A DNA stretch of 64,000 nt from Adiantum capillus-veneris (Eukaryota > Streptophyta > Polypodiopsida > Polypodiales > Pteridaceae). The stretch covers positions 103,698,355 to 103,762,354 of the forward strand of contig CM043943.1 of NCBI GenBank assembly GCA_014529385.2, in the 5' to 3' direction. Made by a program: the position numbers and the translations under genes. Under the pieces are notes generated by a model, which made no database searches, was not told the DNA's origin, and saw nothing but the letters and a program-made list of their open reading frames with translations. Below are positions 10,489 to 23,342 of this stretch, one piece after another. Every line of letters starts with the position of its first letter. Position 1 is the first letter of the stretch.

Positions 10489-12061
10489 TTCAAAAGAGGT
10501 GTGAGCCTCTGGACAAAATTTTAGTCATGGAAAAATTTTGGTGGCAACTCCTTAGTACAAGGAATTAGCATTGCAAGCTACACAAGAAAGAGTAGCCGGG
10601 GAGGTGCGACCTGGGTATGCCATGGTTGTTTGTAGCTTTCTGTGATTAATGCAATTCAAGCTCAACTGTGCACTTAAAAAAAAAAAAAAGAAGACGAACA
10701 CATGCTCAAGAGGAAGACAACATCAGACTCTAGAGACTAGGCCATGTATTAAGTGACATGTCCAAAATCCATTCCTAATCAAAACTATTGGTTAACTAAC
10801 CCCTTGAACTATTAAGCTCATTTCTTCAAAGATGAAACTACCTTAACTTGATTTACCTATTGATTCCCCCAATAATTGTTTCATACCCTCAGTCTTTTCA
10901 TTTCCTTCTGTAAAAACATGGGATCTTGCCCCGATAATTTACCTATCGCTACACCTTTTGGAGACAAGTGATTGAATCACAAACATGCCACACTAAAAGA
11001 AGAGGCTATGGTTTTCTATTCAAAAGAACAACTTGTCTTATCACATGCAATATGGTAAGCTAATCCCATTCAATCATAAGGTACACCTACTACATGAAGA
11101 TGGTCATTACTTTGGGTGCTACCCTGATGTAACCTCCTTGACAAAACTATTGGGGTTAAAGGCAATGTGCCTTTGCACGGGGCCGAACATCCAGTGTTCG
11201 ATCGCCCAATAACCTTATTCTTGTACATATATATAGAATAATGGGTAGCTCACTTTGAGACTTGCTCCACCCACACAACACCTTGCACTCTCTCCTTCTC
11301 CACTTCCCATGCACACACCACACCGCACGCATGCATTCTGTGAACTGCACTTTAACTAGTATCATAGCAACAATGATAGTGATTGGCGTGCACGCGATGG
11401 CTTCCTGGTGATTGGCACAGAAGTGACAGAGCTCAAACTTGAGCTTGGCAATGTAGAACTGACATGGAAAAATTGGATCGTGGTGGATCTCATATCTCAG
11501 AGGTCCCAGCTTGCACAACCCCTCTCGGGCTTGGAGAATATCAAAGGGAATCTATAGAGGATATGGGGATCTGCAAGAATAGAGAAGGGGAAAACTTGCA
11601 AACCTTGGGGAGTACACACACATTGTGTGTGTGGTCCTTGAGGAGATCATGGAAAATCAAATGCTTGGAGCTCTGCTATAATGAGCAGCTCTTGAACAAA
11701 GAATCAAGCTCGTCAAGCAAGGAAATTGAGCAAAGGGGAGTCATTATCTTGAGCTTGAGGTTCTGTGTGTACACACACACACACACACTGCAAATCTTGT
11801 AGCAAGTGAGCAAGACTGAGCAAGTTGAAGCATGAAGCAGAGTTGAAGGCATGACAAGAGCACTATATAGAATTGTAGTAAAGCTAGCCTCGCTATAAAG
11901 CAGAGCATCAAGAAGCCTCAAAGCTTGAATCTCTGCAAGTCAAGTTTTTGATCATGCAATACTAGGCAATCAAGGCTTAGAATGTAGTGAGAATTGGTAG
12001 CCTCAAAAATCCAAGCAGATCAACGTTGTGACTTTTATTAAGATTTTGAGTGTGTGTAATG
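10489..12061. other. No gene seen
   Basis: A poly(A)-like run of 14 or so A's lies at about 10676-10690 after TGTGCACTT and may be the tail of an old retrocopy. A short (AC)n lies near 11770. The frames at 11156-11518 and 11464-11802 have no recognisable motif and overlap each other on opposite strands. Confidence 0.5.
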
Positions 12062-12315
12062 CACAAGAAAATTCAGAAATTTTCTCATGTAGGAAAAGGG
12101 AGCCTTTTTTAGTGTTTTTCATACATAACATCATGAGCTTTTGTTCGGGAGGCACCACATACCTAGCTAGGTATGATTGGGAGAAGGGGACCACCGGCCC
12201 CCCCACCGGGCCGGTGGTATCCTGCCCCCAATCGTACCTAGCTAGGTATGTCGTGCCTCCCTCACAAAAGCTCATTACGTTGAGGTAAGTCATAATGTGG
12301 GAATTAATTCTTGTG
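12062..12315. mobile_element. Fold-back MITE copy 1, CACTA-like ends
   Basis: The element starts CACAAGAA (12062) and ends TTCTTGTG (12315), flanked by ATG on both sides (12059-12061 and 12316-12318), a perfect 3-bp target duplication. A three-base duplication and CAC termini fit the CACTA superfamily. The core 12132-12275 is a large inverted repeat: arms carry CATACCTAGCTAGGTATGATTGGG and its near-complement around a GC-rich centre (CCACCGGCC...GGCCGGTGG). Outer segments match copies 2 and 3 in reverse order (TTTTCTCATGTAGGAAAAGGGAG; GAGGTAAGTCATAATGTGGGAA). No coding capacity, so it depends on another source of transposase. Confidence 0.8.
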
Positions 12316-12329
12316 ATGGTGCACGCATG

Positions 12330-12331
12330 CG

Positions 12332-12394
<63 letters not shown>
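12330..12394. repeat. (GC)n(AC)n microsatellite
   Basis: GCGCGC followed by about 27 AC units, starting 12 bases outside fold-back copy 1. Confidence 0.92.
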
Positions 12395-13939
<1,545 letters not shown>

Positions 13940-14033
13940 GAAATGCAAGTTGAGCAATCAATGCATTGGAAGAGATCATATCCAGAAGATGAAACACATA
14001 TGAAGCTCATTTACAAATGGTTTGTCCATTTTT

Positions 14034-14880
14034 TCATAAATTTTTACCTTCTTGCATACTATCACATGTCTTCAAGATGCAAGAATAGGTGATCACACTT
14101 AGAGAGTGGCCCTCACCTGGCATATGATTAAAACAACTTAGAGCTCCTTTGTTATTCCCATGTGTGTTCATTTCAGACATACCTTGCAATAAATGGAGTT
14201 CAAGAAAACAGCTCATCTAGAGACCTAGTTGCCCTCATTCTGTAAACATGAGCAACACATGCTTTTAACACAATAAACAAAAGCGATTGCATATGAACAA
14301 ATCCGTTCATCCACCAAAAACAACCTAGAGCCTCCTCGGCTAGCTTTTGCTTGTAGCTCCTCCCATATGTACATTCAAGGAGACTAATATTGTGAGCCTC
14401 CCTTGATCTACATCGTTGAAAAGAGTAAACCTTCCTCACCCGTGGACCCAATTGCTCTATATTGTTGGAAATAGAGCTTTCTAGGTTGCGCATTCCCTAC
14501 AATAAGTAGGGTCCAAAGAGGCCACTTCCTAGATAAGAAGCTCGATGAGTAGTTTTTTGTTCAATTGTACACCACTCTTGGCATACGTGTCTACCAAAGC
14601 ATTGTCAAGCAGGACAATGTTTTTCAGCAATCCTTGACTACATATGTCTGCATGAATTTGTGTTTTCCCATGTCTATATCCTACATAATGCCACATGCCT
14701 TCAAAATGCAAGCATAGATGATCACATTTGAAGAGTCATCTGACTCTCCATTTGTTGAAATGGCCAAGATCTTCCTGAACTCTTCAAATTGCAATCATAA
14801 GTGAACCAAGGTCAATGTCTTCTGTGATGCCACATGCCTCATATAGAAATTTGATCACACAAAAGGAGTTTCTTGCAAAT
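14034..14880 (-). pseudogene. Degenerate PPR (PLS-type) gene fragment
   Basis: Minus-strand translation gives successive PPR-like modules in different frames. Near 14830-14870: ACGITEDIDLG. Near 14690-14750: NVIIYACILKACG. Near 14570-14670: QIHADICSQGLLKNIVL then NALVDTYAKSG. Near 14280-14330: EEALGCFWWM then VLKACVAH. Near 14090-14170: GALSCFNHM then VITYSCILKTC and SMQEGK. These match P, L and S motifs of organelle RNA-binding PPR proteins, normally targeted to plastid or mitochondrion. The modules are in order but separated by stops and frame changes, with no start or targeting peptide. It is a pseudogene or gene fragment. Confidence 0.72.
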
Positions 14881-14944
14881 TCTCTACACTCTGTGCCTCC
14901 TTTTTAGGCTACCAAAGTGTAGGCCGTTTCATGTAGGTGATATA

Positions 14945-14947
<3 letters not shown>

Positions 14948-15010
<63 letters not shown>

Positions 15011-15018
15011 CCCCCCCC
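14948..15018. repeat. (CT)n plus C-run
   Basis: About 30 CT units followed by ten or more C's. Confidence 0.95.
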
Positions 15019-15661
15019 AAGAGGTTGTGCCTCTTTGCCTCCCACCCATAGGATCTTCAGCTTCCATAGGTCACCCAAGCTACCCGCTCACCAACCCCAT
15101 CTCTTCTTGATTCCGCCAACTTTTTTGTGCCACGTGGATAGTTTTCTTAGAGCCATGTGGCAAGCTTGAAAAGGGATTTCCATTATGGGAATTGATAGAT
15201 ATAAGGAGAAAATTATGGAGGAAAAATTAGCTACAATTTTGTACAATGTTTGTTGGTTTTGAGCTTTGAAGGGGTGGTCTCTTCCCAAAACAGGAAGCCA
15301 CTAAACGCAGCGTTTTTGCACATCTCATGCTGACTTGGTAGGGGTAGAGCGCATATCAGCAAGCATGCTCCTAGTTGACACCGAGCAATTGGAATCACAA
15401 CTCCAAGTCTCCTATCGCCATATGTTCTATGCTGAGAGCTATTGTGGACCTACCACTTTTAGCCCTACTTGATCTCCGTAGCCTCTTCGCCAATATGAAC
15501 TCTAAGTGTGTATATGATTTGTGACTTGCCAAAAGACTGGGAGAGAAGAAGAAGAATCAATTAACTTAATTTAGCATCATTCAGACAATGCCAAGAGACC
15601 TCAAAGATTTAACACACACACACACACACACATTAGAGGTATCATTTCCTTGTGCAGCTGA

Positions 15662-15715
<54 letters not shown>

Positions 15716-15888
15716 GAGGGAGAGAGAGATTAGGCGATAGCAAGGGATCAATATTCTCCAATCATTGTTGCCATTCTTGAGATGGAATTGTATTAGTAGT
15801 GAGCGATCATGGTGGTAGCAATTGGACTTAGATCTTTCATCACCACCTCACCCTCAGATCTCGAGCTCCCCACAACTCCACAAATAAG

Positions 15889-15960
<72 letters not shown>

Positions 15961-16510
15961 AGTTGGTGGGCTGATATCAACAATAGAGAAAGAGCACTCC
16001 AGTGATCCGGTCCTGTGTAGGCTTCACATGCCTCTTTGCCTTCCAGTGAGAGGTTCTTTTGATTTCTTTCTCAGTCGATCTCTCATTCCACCAATCTCAT
16101 GCGAGATGGCTCCATCCTCCACGTGGACTCCCTGTATCCGCTTCTTCATAATAGAGTAAATAGATGGTCAGCCTAACTCTATTTCAACATAAATAGGTGG
16201 AGTGGCTACTAAGAAATCTTTCTAGACACTTTAGGTGAAAGGCATGCTTGCATTTGGGAGGAATTCGGAGGATATTTTGGATGCCAAAGCAAGAGAGCCA
16301 AACAACACATTCAAGTCCTTCCATGAGCCCATGAAGGGATGCAAAAGGGAAAGTGGGAGAATGTTAGTGATGGCACCGAAATCATGTCCTAGACATACTT
16401 CTAAGGAAACAATAGAAAATGAGACCCAAGCCTACATTAATCTATAAACAATATATTGTTTGTAAATATAAAGGTGTCATACATGGGGAAGGGGAAAGGG
16501 GGGGGGGAGA
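15019..16510. other. No gene; scattered microsatellites
   Basis: Contains (AC)n at 15611-15631, (GA)n at 15664-15713 and (GA)n at 15893-15957. The frame at 16235-16447 (70 codons) lacks any recognisable motif. Confidence 0.6.
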
Positions 16511-16650
16511 GGAAGAAGAAGAAGAAAGTTTTAACATCGTAGGAAACTATCCCAAGAGACCTTAAAGATCTAGCTGATGAGGAGTTGAACTCAAGACCTG
16601 TTATTCAAGAGGGAAATGGAAAAACCAATCTATCACACTTGGGTGATAGA
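16511..16650 (-). repeat. tRNA-derived SINE-like copy A
   Basis: On the minus strand an A-box-like TGATAGATTGGT (16624-16636) is followed 33-35 bases later by a B-box-like AGTTCAACTCC (16581-16591, consensus GGTTCGANTCC), then a tail ending GATGTTAAAACTTTCTTCTTC. Spacing and order fit a tRNA-related RNA polymerase III promoter. It shares about 100 bases with copy B nearby. Confidence 0.6.
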
Positions 16651-16679
16651 AAGGTTATACAATTTTCCTCTTTTTATTA

Positions 16680-16729
16680 GCACACACACCCACACCCACA
16701 CACACCCACACCCACACACACACACACCC
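16680..16729. repeat. (CA)n / CCCACA tract
   Basis: CACACACACCCACACCC-type impure repeat between the two SINE-like copies. Confidence 0.85.
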
Positions 16730-16853
16730 GAGAAGAAGAGAGTTTTAACGTCGTAGGAAACTATCCCAAGAGACCTTAAAGATGTAGCCGACGAGGAGTT
16801 GAACTCAAGACTTGTTATTCAAGAGGGAAATGGCATACCAATCTACCACACTT

Positions 16854-16855
<2 letters not shown>
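16730..16855 (-). repeat. tRNA-derived SINE-like copy B
   Basis: Same orientation and sequence as copy A. The A box reads TGGTAGATTGG (16838-16849), closer to the TRGYNNARNNGG consensus than copy A, and the B box AGTTCAACTCC lies at 16795-16805. The 3' part (ACTATCCCAAGAGACCTTAAAGAT on the plus strand) is nearly identical to copy A. A further fragment of the tail (GAGAATTTTAACGTCGT) is at about 17805-17822. Two tandem copies could be separate insertions or a segmental duplication. Confidence 0.6.

Positions 16856-16905
<50 letters not shown>
16855..16905. repeat. (GA)n microsatellite
   Basis: About 25 GA units directly next to the 5' side of SINE-like copy B. Confidence 0.95.
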
Positions 16906-18356
<1,451 letters not shown>

Positions 18357-19415
18357 GGTCCCCAATCCCGCCGACACCATAAACGGGATGGTACTATTGA
18401 CAGGTCTCTAGGCCTACTAAAGTCAGAGTCTTTAAACAAGAAAAATTCCACAGAATTCACCCTTACCATTGACAATGGTTTAGGTTTATAGACCTAGAAG
18501 AGACCTAGTCTTGTCTCGTAGTGGAAACGGGACCATTAAAAAAAAATTTCCGGCCCTATATCTTCACCCTTCAGATTAAGGTTTCCTTAGCCAACGCTTT
18601 TTTCACCCTAACATATGTGAGGGCACAGCCATTGGTGGATTCCTCTTCCAAGTGAAGAAGTTTCTAAATGTTTTAGTGCATGGGAATGGATAGCTACCTG
18701 ACTAATCAGGTCCACCTGTCCATGATTGACAACCTTAGTCAATCCCCACTTACCACCCCGCACTCACACATGATTTCTGTGTTGTTTAATTACTACCACA
18801 TTCTTTTCACAATTAAAACAATGATTCCTTTTCTTTCACAACTGCATTTCATTAAGACAACCTTTGAAGACAGTATTGAAGACATTCTTTCAGTAGACAA
18901 ACATCCTTAGACTTAAGACAAGGTACTGTCATTCTGAAGTATCTCTGACCAGTACTGGCTTGTCTCAAGACCACCTATACAGGGGTGAAAAACAACACCC
19001 ATTCTTTATTTATAAAAACCGGGGTGGAAAAAAAAACCATCACCCAAAGTCCAGGCACCCATATGCCAAAACCAGTTGCTCATACAACCGGGCGGTTCCT
19101 CTAGGATAAACTTGAAAGTACTATCCACAAACATAAACAAGCACGGGGTAAAGACTCCACACGTGCTGAGGAAACTGACTCTTCCATGATGGTATCTCCA
19201 TCATTACTCATTACCTAGAGTAAAATATTTCCAAGGAATCAGAGGTGTCTTGAAACCAGCTGTCTTAAGGATGGTCAAACATTTCTTTCCTAGGTCAATC
19301 AGTCATAACCCAATCATTTCTTTCCTATTTAAAATCATTGCTCGTTGGTTTCGTGGAAGTTACCTTCCATTTACAGCCAGTTTATCCCTCCTAACCTTAC
19401 ATATGCAATGTTAAC

Positions 19416-19625
19416 TTAAAAATGAACTTTAAAAGATTTTAAGTGAACAAAATAGAAATCCACATGGGACTGTTCGTCCATGTGTTGTGGGGCGGGTGCT
19501 CGTAGACTCTCCTCTGTTGGCCTACGGCTAGGCCCAGCCTCATGGTCATTAGTGGCTTTGTTTCGCTTGTTGCTAACATCCTCTTCCTCAGTAAGAGGAT
19601 TTCCCCTGGTCCTCTTTGGAGCCAT
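19416..19625 (-). CDS. Small LTR-encoded ORF, intact copy
   Basis: A 69-codon frame starting ATG at 19625. The first 55 residues are conserved in the solo LTR (59847-60032) and, with one stop, in the 5' LTR. Conserved parts are MAPKRTR / MASKRTR at the start, a second basic cluster (KRNK / KRTR), EAGPS-x-RPTEESL-x-APA, and MD-x-QS. It is very hydrophilic with nuclear-localisation-like basic clusters. Just after MDEQSHV / MDDQSQV the nucleotide sequence has a GT (CAG|GTGGGT in the solo LTR, CAT|GTGGAT here), and similarity falls away there. It could be a 5' exon spliced onto gag, or a stand-alone leader peptide. No known family. Confidence 0.5.
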   Translation of the reverse strand: MAPKRTRGNPLTEEEDVSNKRNKATNDHEAGPSRRPTEESLRAPAPQHMDEQSHVDFYFVHLKSFKVHF

Positions 19626-20239
19626 GTCCGTAGCCTTATAAAAAGACTTAATCCATTAGAAGTTTAATTGAATAATCTTCTTTTTCCTTGTTTATCCAAA
19701 ACTAAGGATTTTTAAGGTAAGTAGGTATCTTTAATAGTCAATTTGATGAGATATTCCTCCGGTAACTTATTTATGCTATAAGTAATTTTCCATAATTATC
19801 GTTTAATTTGGGAAGCCCTTTTTCTAGGTTTCTCCTTAGTCTATTTTTCATTTTAACCTTAGTAACTTATAAATTTCTATGGCTAATGGATTACTCTCCC
19901 TAAATTGTAATTGAATATGTTCTATCTTTAGGAATTTTCATAAATTTGATTTATAACCTTTCCCTGCTTTACTTATGGTCTAAATCAGGTAAGATTTTAC
20001 TGATAGTAACTTGTTATACCATCCATTTATACCGAGGCAATTTTCCCACCCTTCAATAGTGATTTTGGACCTCAGGTATTTATTTGGTAATTAGATAAAT
20101 TTATTTACTAATTTACCTTGTCTATTTTATACGCAAAATTGGTTACGTTTATTGAAGATAAATACCTTAACTATTTATCTGAGGTTGGGGTATTTATATT
20201 GGATTCCCTAAGGTGTGCTCTACCTCTCATATTTATATC

Positions 20240-21330
20240 AAAGGTTTTTAGATTAATTTACTATATTCTCCCTTTTATTTTCCCCTAAAAATAATGTAAT
20301 TATACTAGGATAATTAGATAAGCTAATTATCTGAGAGTAACATAATTATCACGGGTTTCCTAAGATATAATTAACCTCTGATAAATAACTCAACACATTT
20401 TGAATCAATTTGATAATTTCTCTCTTTTAATTTTTCTTAAAAACAGAGTAATTTTGCTAAAGTAATTAGATAAATTAATTATCTGAGCTTCACATAAATA
20501 TAACCTTTGATAAATAACTCAAGTCGTTTTGAATCTATTTGCTGATTTCCGTTATTTAATTTGTCCTAAAAAAAAGTATTTCTCCTAAAGTAATTAGATA
20601 AATAATTATCTCAGCTTCACCTAATTATAATAGGTTTCCTAACATATAATTAACCTGTGATAAATAATTCAATTCAATTTGAATCCATTTGTTAATTTTT
20701 CCTATTTAATTTATCCTAAAAACAAAGTATTTTTTCTAAAGTAATTAGATAAATTAATTATCTGAGCTTCACATAATTATCACGAGTTTTCTAACATATA
20801 ATTAAACTCTAATAAATAACTCAAATCATTTTGAATCTATTTGCTAATTTTTCCTATTTAATTTGTCCTAAATATAGAGTATTTCTACTAAAGTAATTGG
20901 ATAAATTAATTATTTAAGCTTCTCCTAATTATCACGGGTTCCCTAACATACAATTAACTTCTCATAAATAACTCAAAACATTTGGAATCAATTTACTAAT
21001 TTCCCCTATTTAATTTGTCCTAAAAATAGAGTATTTCTTCTAAAGTAAATAGATAAATTCATTATCTCAGCTTATCCTAATTATCGCAGGTTCCCTAACA
21101 TATAATTAACCATTTATACATACTTCAAAGCATTTGGAATCCATTTACTAATTTCCCTTATTTAATTTGTCTTAAAAATAAAGTATTTTTGCTAAAGTAA
21201 TTAGGTAGATTAATTATCTGAGCTTCTCCTAATTATCATGGGTTCTCTAACATATAATTAAACATTGATAAAATAACTCAAATCATTTCGAATCAATTTG
21301 ATTATTTTCCCCTTTAATTTTCTTTAAAAA
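20240..21330. repeat. Tandem array, period about 152 bp, in 3' LTR
   Basis: The phrase TAATTAGATAAATTAATTATCTGAG recurs at 20311, 20463, 20591, 20742, 20894, 21046 and 21198, i.e. spacings of 152, 128, 151, 152, 152 and 152. Each unit also carries ATAATTATCACGGGTTTCCTAACATATAATTAA-like and TAATTTGTCCTAAAAA-like parts. It lies downstream of the LTR TATA box in the element's direction, so it should be in the transcribed leader. Confidence 0.9.
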
Positions 21331-21787
21331 ATAGTGTAATTCTGCCTAATTAATTATGAAAATTACTCAAAAAAATATAAGATAATTTTCATAGCTTAAT
21401 GAATGTCTAATGAAGCTGTAATAATTACCTCAACTTAATTTAAGCTTAATTAATCTATTTTCCATTAATTTATGGTTAATTTGTCTAATTTCAGTCCTAA
21501 TATGATAGGATAATTAATTATCTTAACATTTCCAAGCTTAATTACAACAATCAGCAGAGAATATTTAATTAAAAGAGGATTTATGAGTATACATAGGCCT
21601 AATCTTTGATTTATTAACAAAATAGATTAATCTAGCCTTGCTAATTAAGAAGGATTAGGCTAATTACCGTTTAGGTTAATCAACTAAAGATTAATCTCTA
21701 GTGATTTCTGCATAGCGTTCTCTCTAGATGAGAGAGAGAGAGAGTATCAAGACTCCGAGTCTAAATTTTTATAAAGAGAAGGGGATC

Positions 21788-21795
21788 TTTTTATA
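21788..21795 (-). promoter_or_regulatory. TATA box of chromovirus 3' LTR
   Basis: The minus strand reads CTATAAAAAGATCC about 472 bases from the outer LTR end. The same spacing holds in the 5' LTR (TATAAAAG near 36211-36218) and nearly so in the solo LTR. Confidence 0.6.
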
Positions 21796-22267
21796 GCTTT
21801 TTCTGGGCACCGGGCAGTTTCTGGCAGGTTTTGACACCCCAAGCAAGCCCCCAGCTTGCAAATGGCGCCATCTGCTGCTAAACCTGTCTCTGGCAGGTTC
21901 CCCTTAGCTCCACACAGCCCCCATACCTTCCAAAATCGATTTTGGTTGATTTTGCAGATTTCTAATGATGAAAATTTGAAATATCAGTTAATTCTAAAAC
22001 CTTAGGTTAAGAAGTCTTTGTTAATAATTATTACCGAAACCATCCAATTTTTATTAACTAATTGAATTCCTATTGTAACCTTCGAGGGTCTGTAACTTTT
22101 CCAATTTTTATCGGATTCTGATTCTGAAAATTGCTAATCATAGTAAAGCTCTGCTTATGATTTCAAAAATACCAATATTAGCCGTGTTTGAATCCTTCAA
22201 CAGTGGTTTTCACTTTAATTTTACAAGCTTTGTACAATTTTTAAGGTTTCAAAAACTGGAAACCTCA

Positions 22268-22278
22268 CCCCAACTTAA
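22268..22278 (-). promoter_or_regulatory. Chromovirus polypurine tract
   Basis: Minus strand CTTAAGTTGGGG directly upstream of the 3' LTR, the expected place for the plus-strand primer. It is a short tract. Confidence 0.6.
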
Positions 22279-22298
22279 GGAATTGAGATGTCCTCATC

Positions 22299-22511
22299 TC
22301 AATCGAAATTGGGAAAATCTTTGCGAAGTGATATTTCATCCTCCCAGGTGGCGTCTTCAGTGGGGTAGTCCTTCCATTTTACTAAATATTCTCTGATAAC
22401 TCTGTTTCTCAGACTTCTTTCCCTAGTGTCAAGAATACAATCTGGTTGGAGTTCAAGAATTCCCTGCTTCTGCATCACAATCTGTTTGTCATCTAGAGTG
22501 TGATTTGGATT
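22299..22511 (-). pseudogene. pol: Chromodomain end of chromovirus Pol
   Basis: The minus strand from 22511 to a TGA at 22299 encodes NPNHTLDDKQ..., then ILDTRERSLRNRV, EYLVKWKDYPTEDATWEDE and LRKDFPNF. That is a chromodomain: an LVKWK strand, the aromatic YP, and TWE followed by a closing helix. Chromoviruses fuse this module to the integrase C-terminus, where it binds chromatin marks and steers integration. It is in the same frame as 27855-28928, so the protein was cut between ...LLKPYIP and NPNHTL by the copia insertion. Confidence 0.88.
22507..22511. repeat. Target-site duplication GGATT (left)
   Basis: GGATT at 22507-22511 before the copia LTR is repeated at 27850-27854 after it. Confidence 0.9.
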
Positions 22512-23269
22512 TGTTAAGTATGGAGCCTGATTTACCCTTGTAATTCTCTGTGGTAAAAGCGCACATTTGTAAGGCCCCCATTATGAGGAGAAGCCATCGT
22601 GCGTGAAGGAAAATCACTCATCGGAAACCAAAATTTTCACGGACAAGAATCATGGGCAACTTTAAAGGCCTCGGGGGCGGAGGCCCCCGAGGCTTTTTTT
22701 TTTCGCCGGAATATTATGGCCGGACGGCGGCCGGAAGGTGGTCGGAAAACAATCGGTCGGTTGGCCGGTGGCCGGTAGTCAATGGCCGATGGCCGGTGGT
22801 CGGAAGTCAATGGCCGGTGGCCGAATTCAAAAGCGGACTTGTCTTCTCAAGGGCGGCCACATATGGGCGGATTGGAGGGTCCGATTTGGACTTATTCGCA
22901 CAAGGGCGGCTACACATGGCTGTCTCTCATAAGAGAGGGTAGCCCTTTTGGCCTATAAAAGGAGGCCATTTCTACACACATTTGATAGTGTGAAGTTGAT
23001 GCAACAAGGTGAGTGTGAGGTGGTGAGAGTGAAGCAAGGCGGGAGCTCCATTAAGGGTATAATCCCTTTGTAAACTACTTCTTGTTTTGAAGTACTAAAG
23101 CCATTGAGTGGCTGCTTTCCCGTGGACGTAGCCCACATTGGGTGAACCACGTATATCGTGTGTACTCTCTCTCTCTCTCTCTACTCTATAATCTCGTGTA
23201 TATAAATCTGTCTCTCTCCATTAAGTAATCTACTCAATTATCTATTTAGCTACGTCTTATTTCCTAACA
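22512..23269 (+). repeat. Copia 5' LTR (758 bp)
   Basis: Ends in TG...CA. It carries repeated GGCCGGTGGCCG-like words at 22730-22830, a TATA box at 22954-22960 (GGCCTATAAAAGGAGGCC) and a short (CT)n at 23166-23182. The segment near 22665-22700 differs from the 3' LTR (a CCTCGGGGGCGGAGGCCCCCGAGG palindrome here, ATATTC there). Confidence 0.93.
22954..22960 (+). promoter_or_regulatory. TATA box of copia LTR
   Basis: TATAAAA inside GGCCTATAAAAGGAGGCC, itself nearly palindromic (GGCCT...AGGCC). The counterpart in the 3' LTR is at 27512-27518. Confidence 0.75.
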
Positions 23270-23271
23270 AC

Positions 23272-23287
23272 TGGTATCAGAGCAAGG
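23272..23287 (+). promoter_or_regulatory. Copia primer-binding site (tRNA-Met)
   Basis: TGGTATCAGAGCAAGG two bases after the LTR. TGGTATCAGAGC is the standard complement of the initiator tRNA-Met 3' end in plant copia elements. Confidence 0.92.
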
Positions 23288-23342
23288 TTTGCTCGTAGCT
23301 AAATTATCTCAAGGAAAGGATTCCTTGAATTGAGTGGGAGTT

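Noticed and set aside
11156..11802. Overlapping antisense ORFs of 120 and 112 codons
   Set aside because: No motifs, mutually antisense, and they include simple repeats.
20240..21330. CRISPR-like spaced repeats
   Set aside because: Units are contiguous 152-bp satellite-like repeats inside an LTR of a plant-type retrotransposon, not short repeats with unique spacers.
22652..22942. Gly/Arg/Trp-rich ORFs in the copia LTRs, also at 27168-27551
   Set aside because: They follow the GGCCGG-rich LTR repeat and exist in two LTR copies only because the LTR is duplicated.
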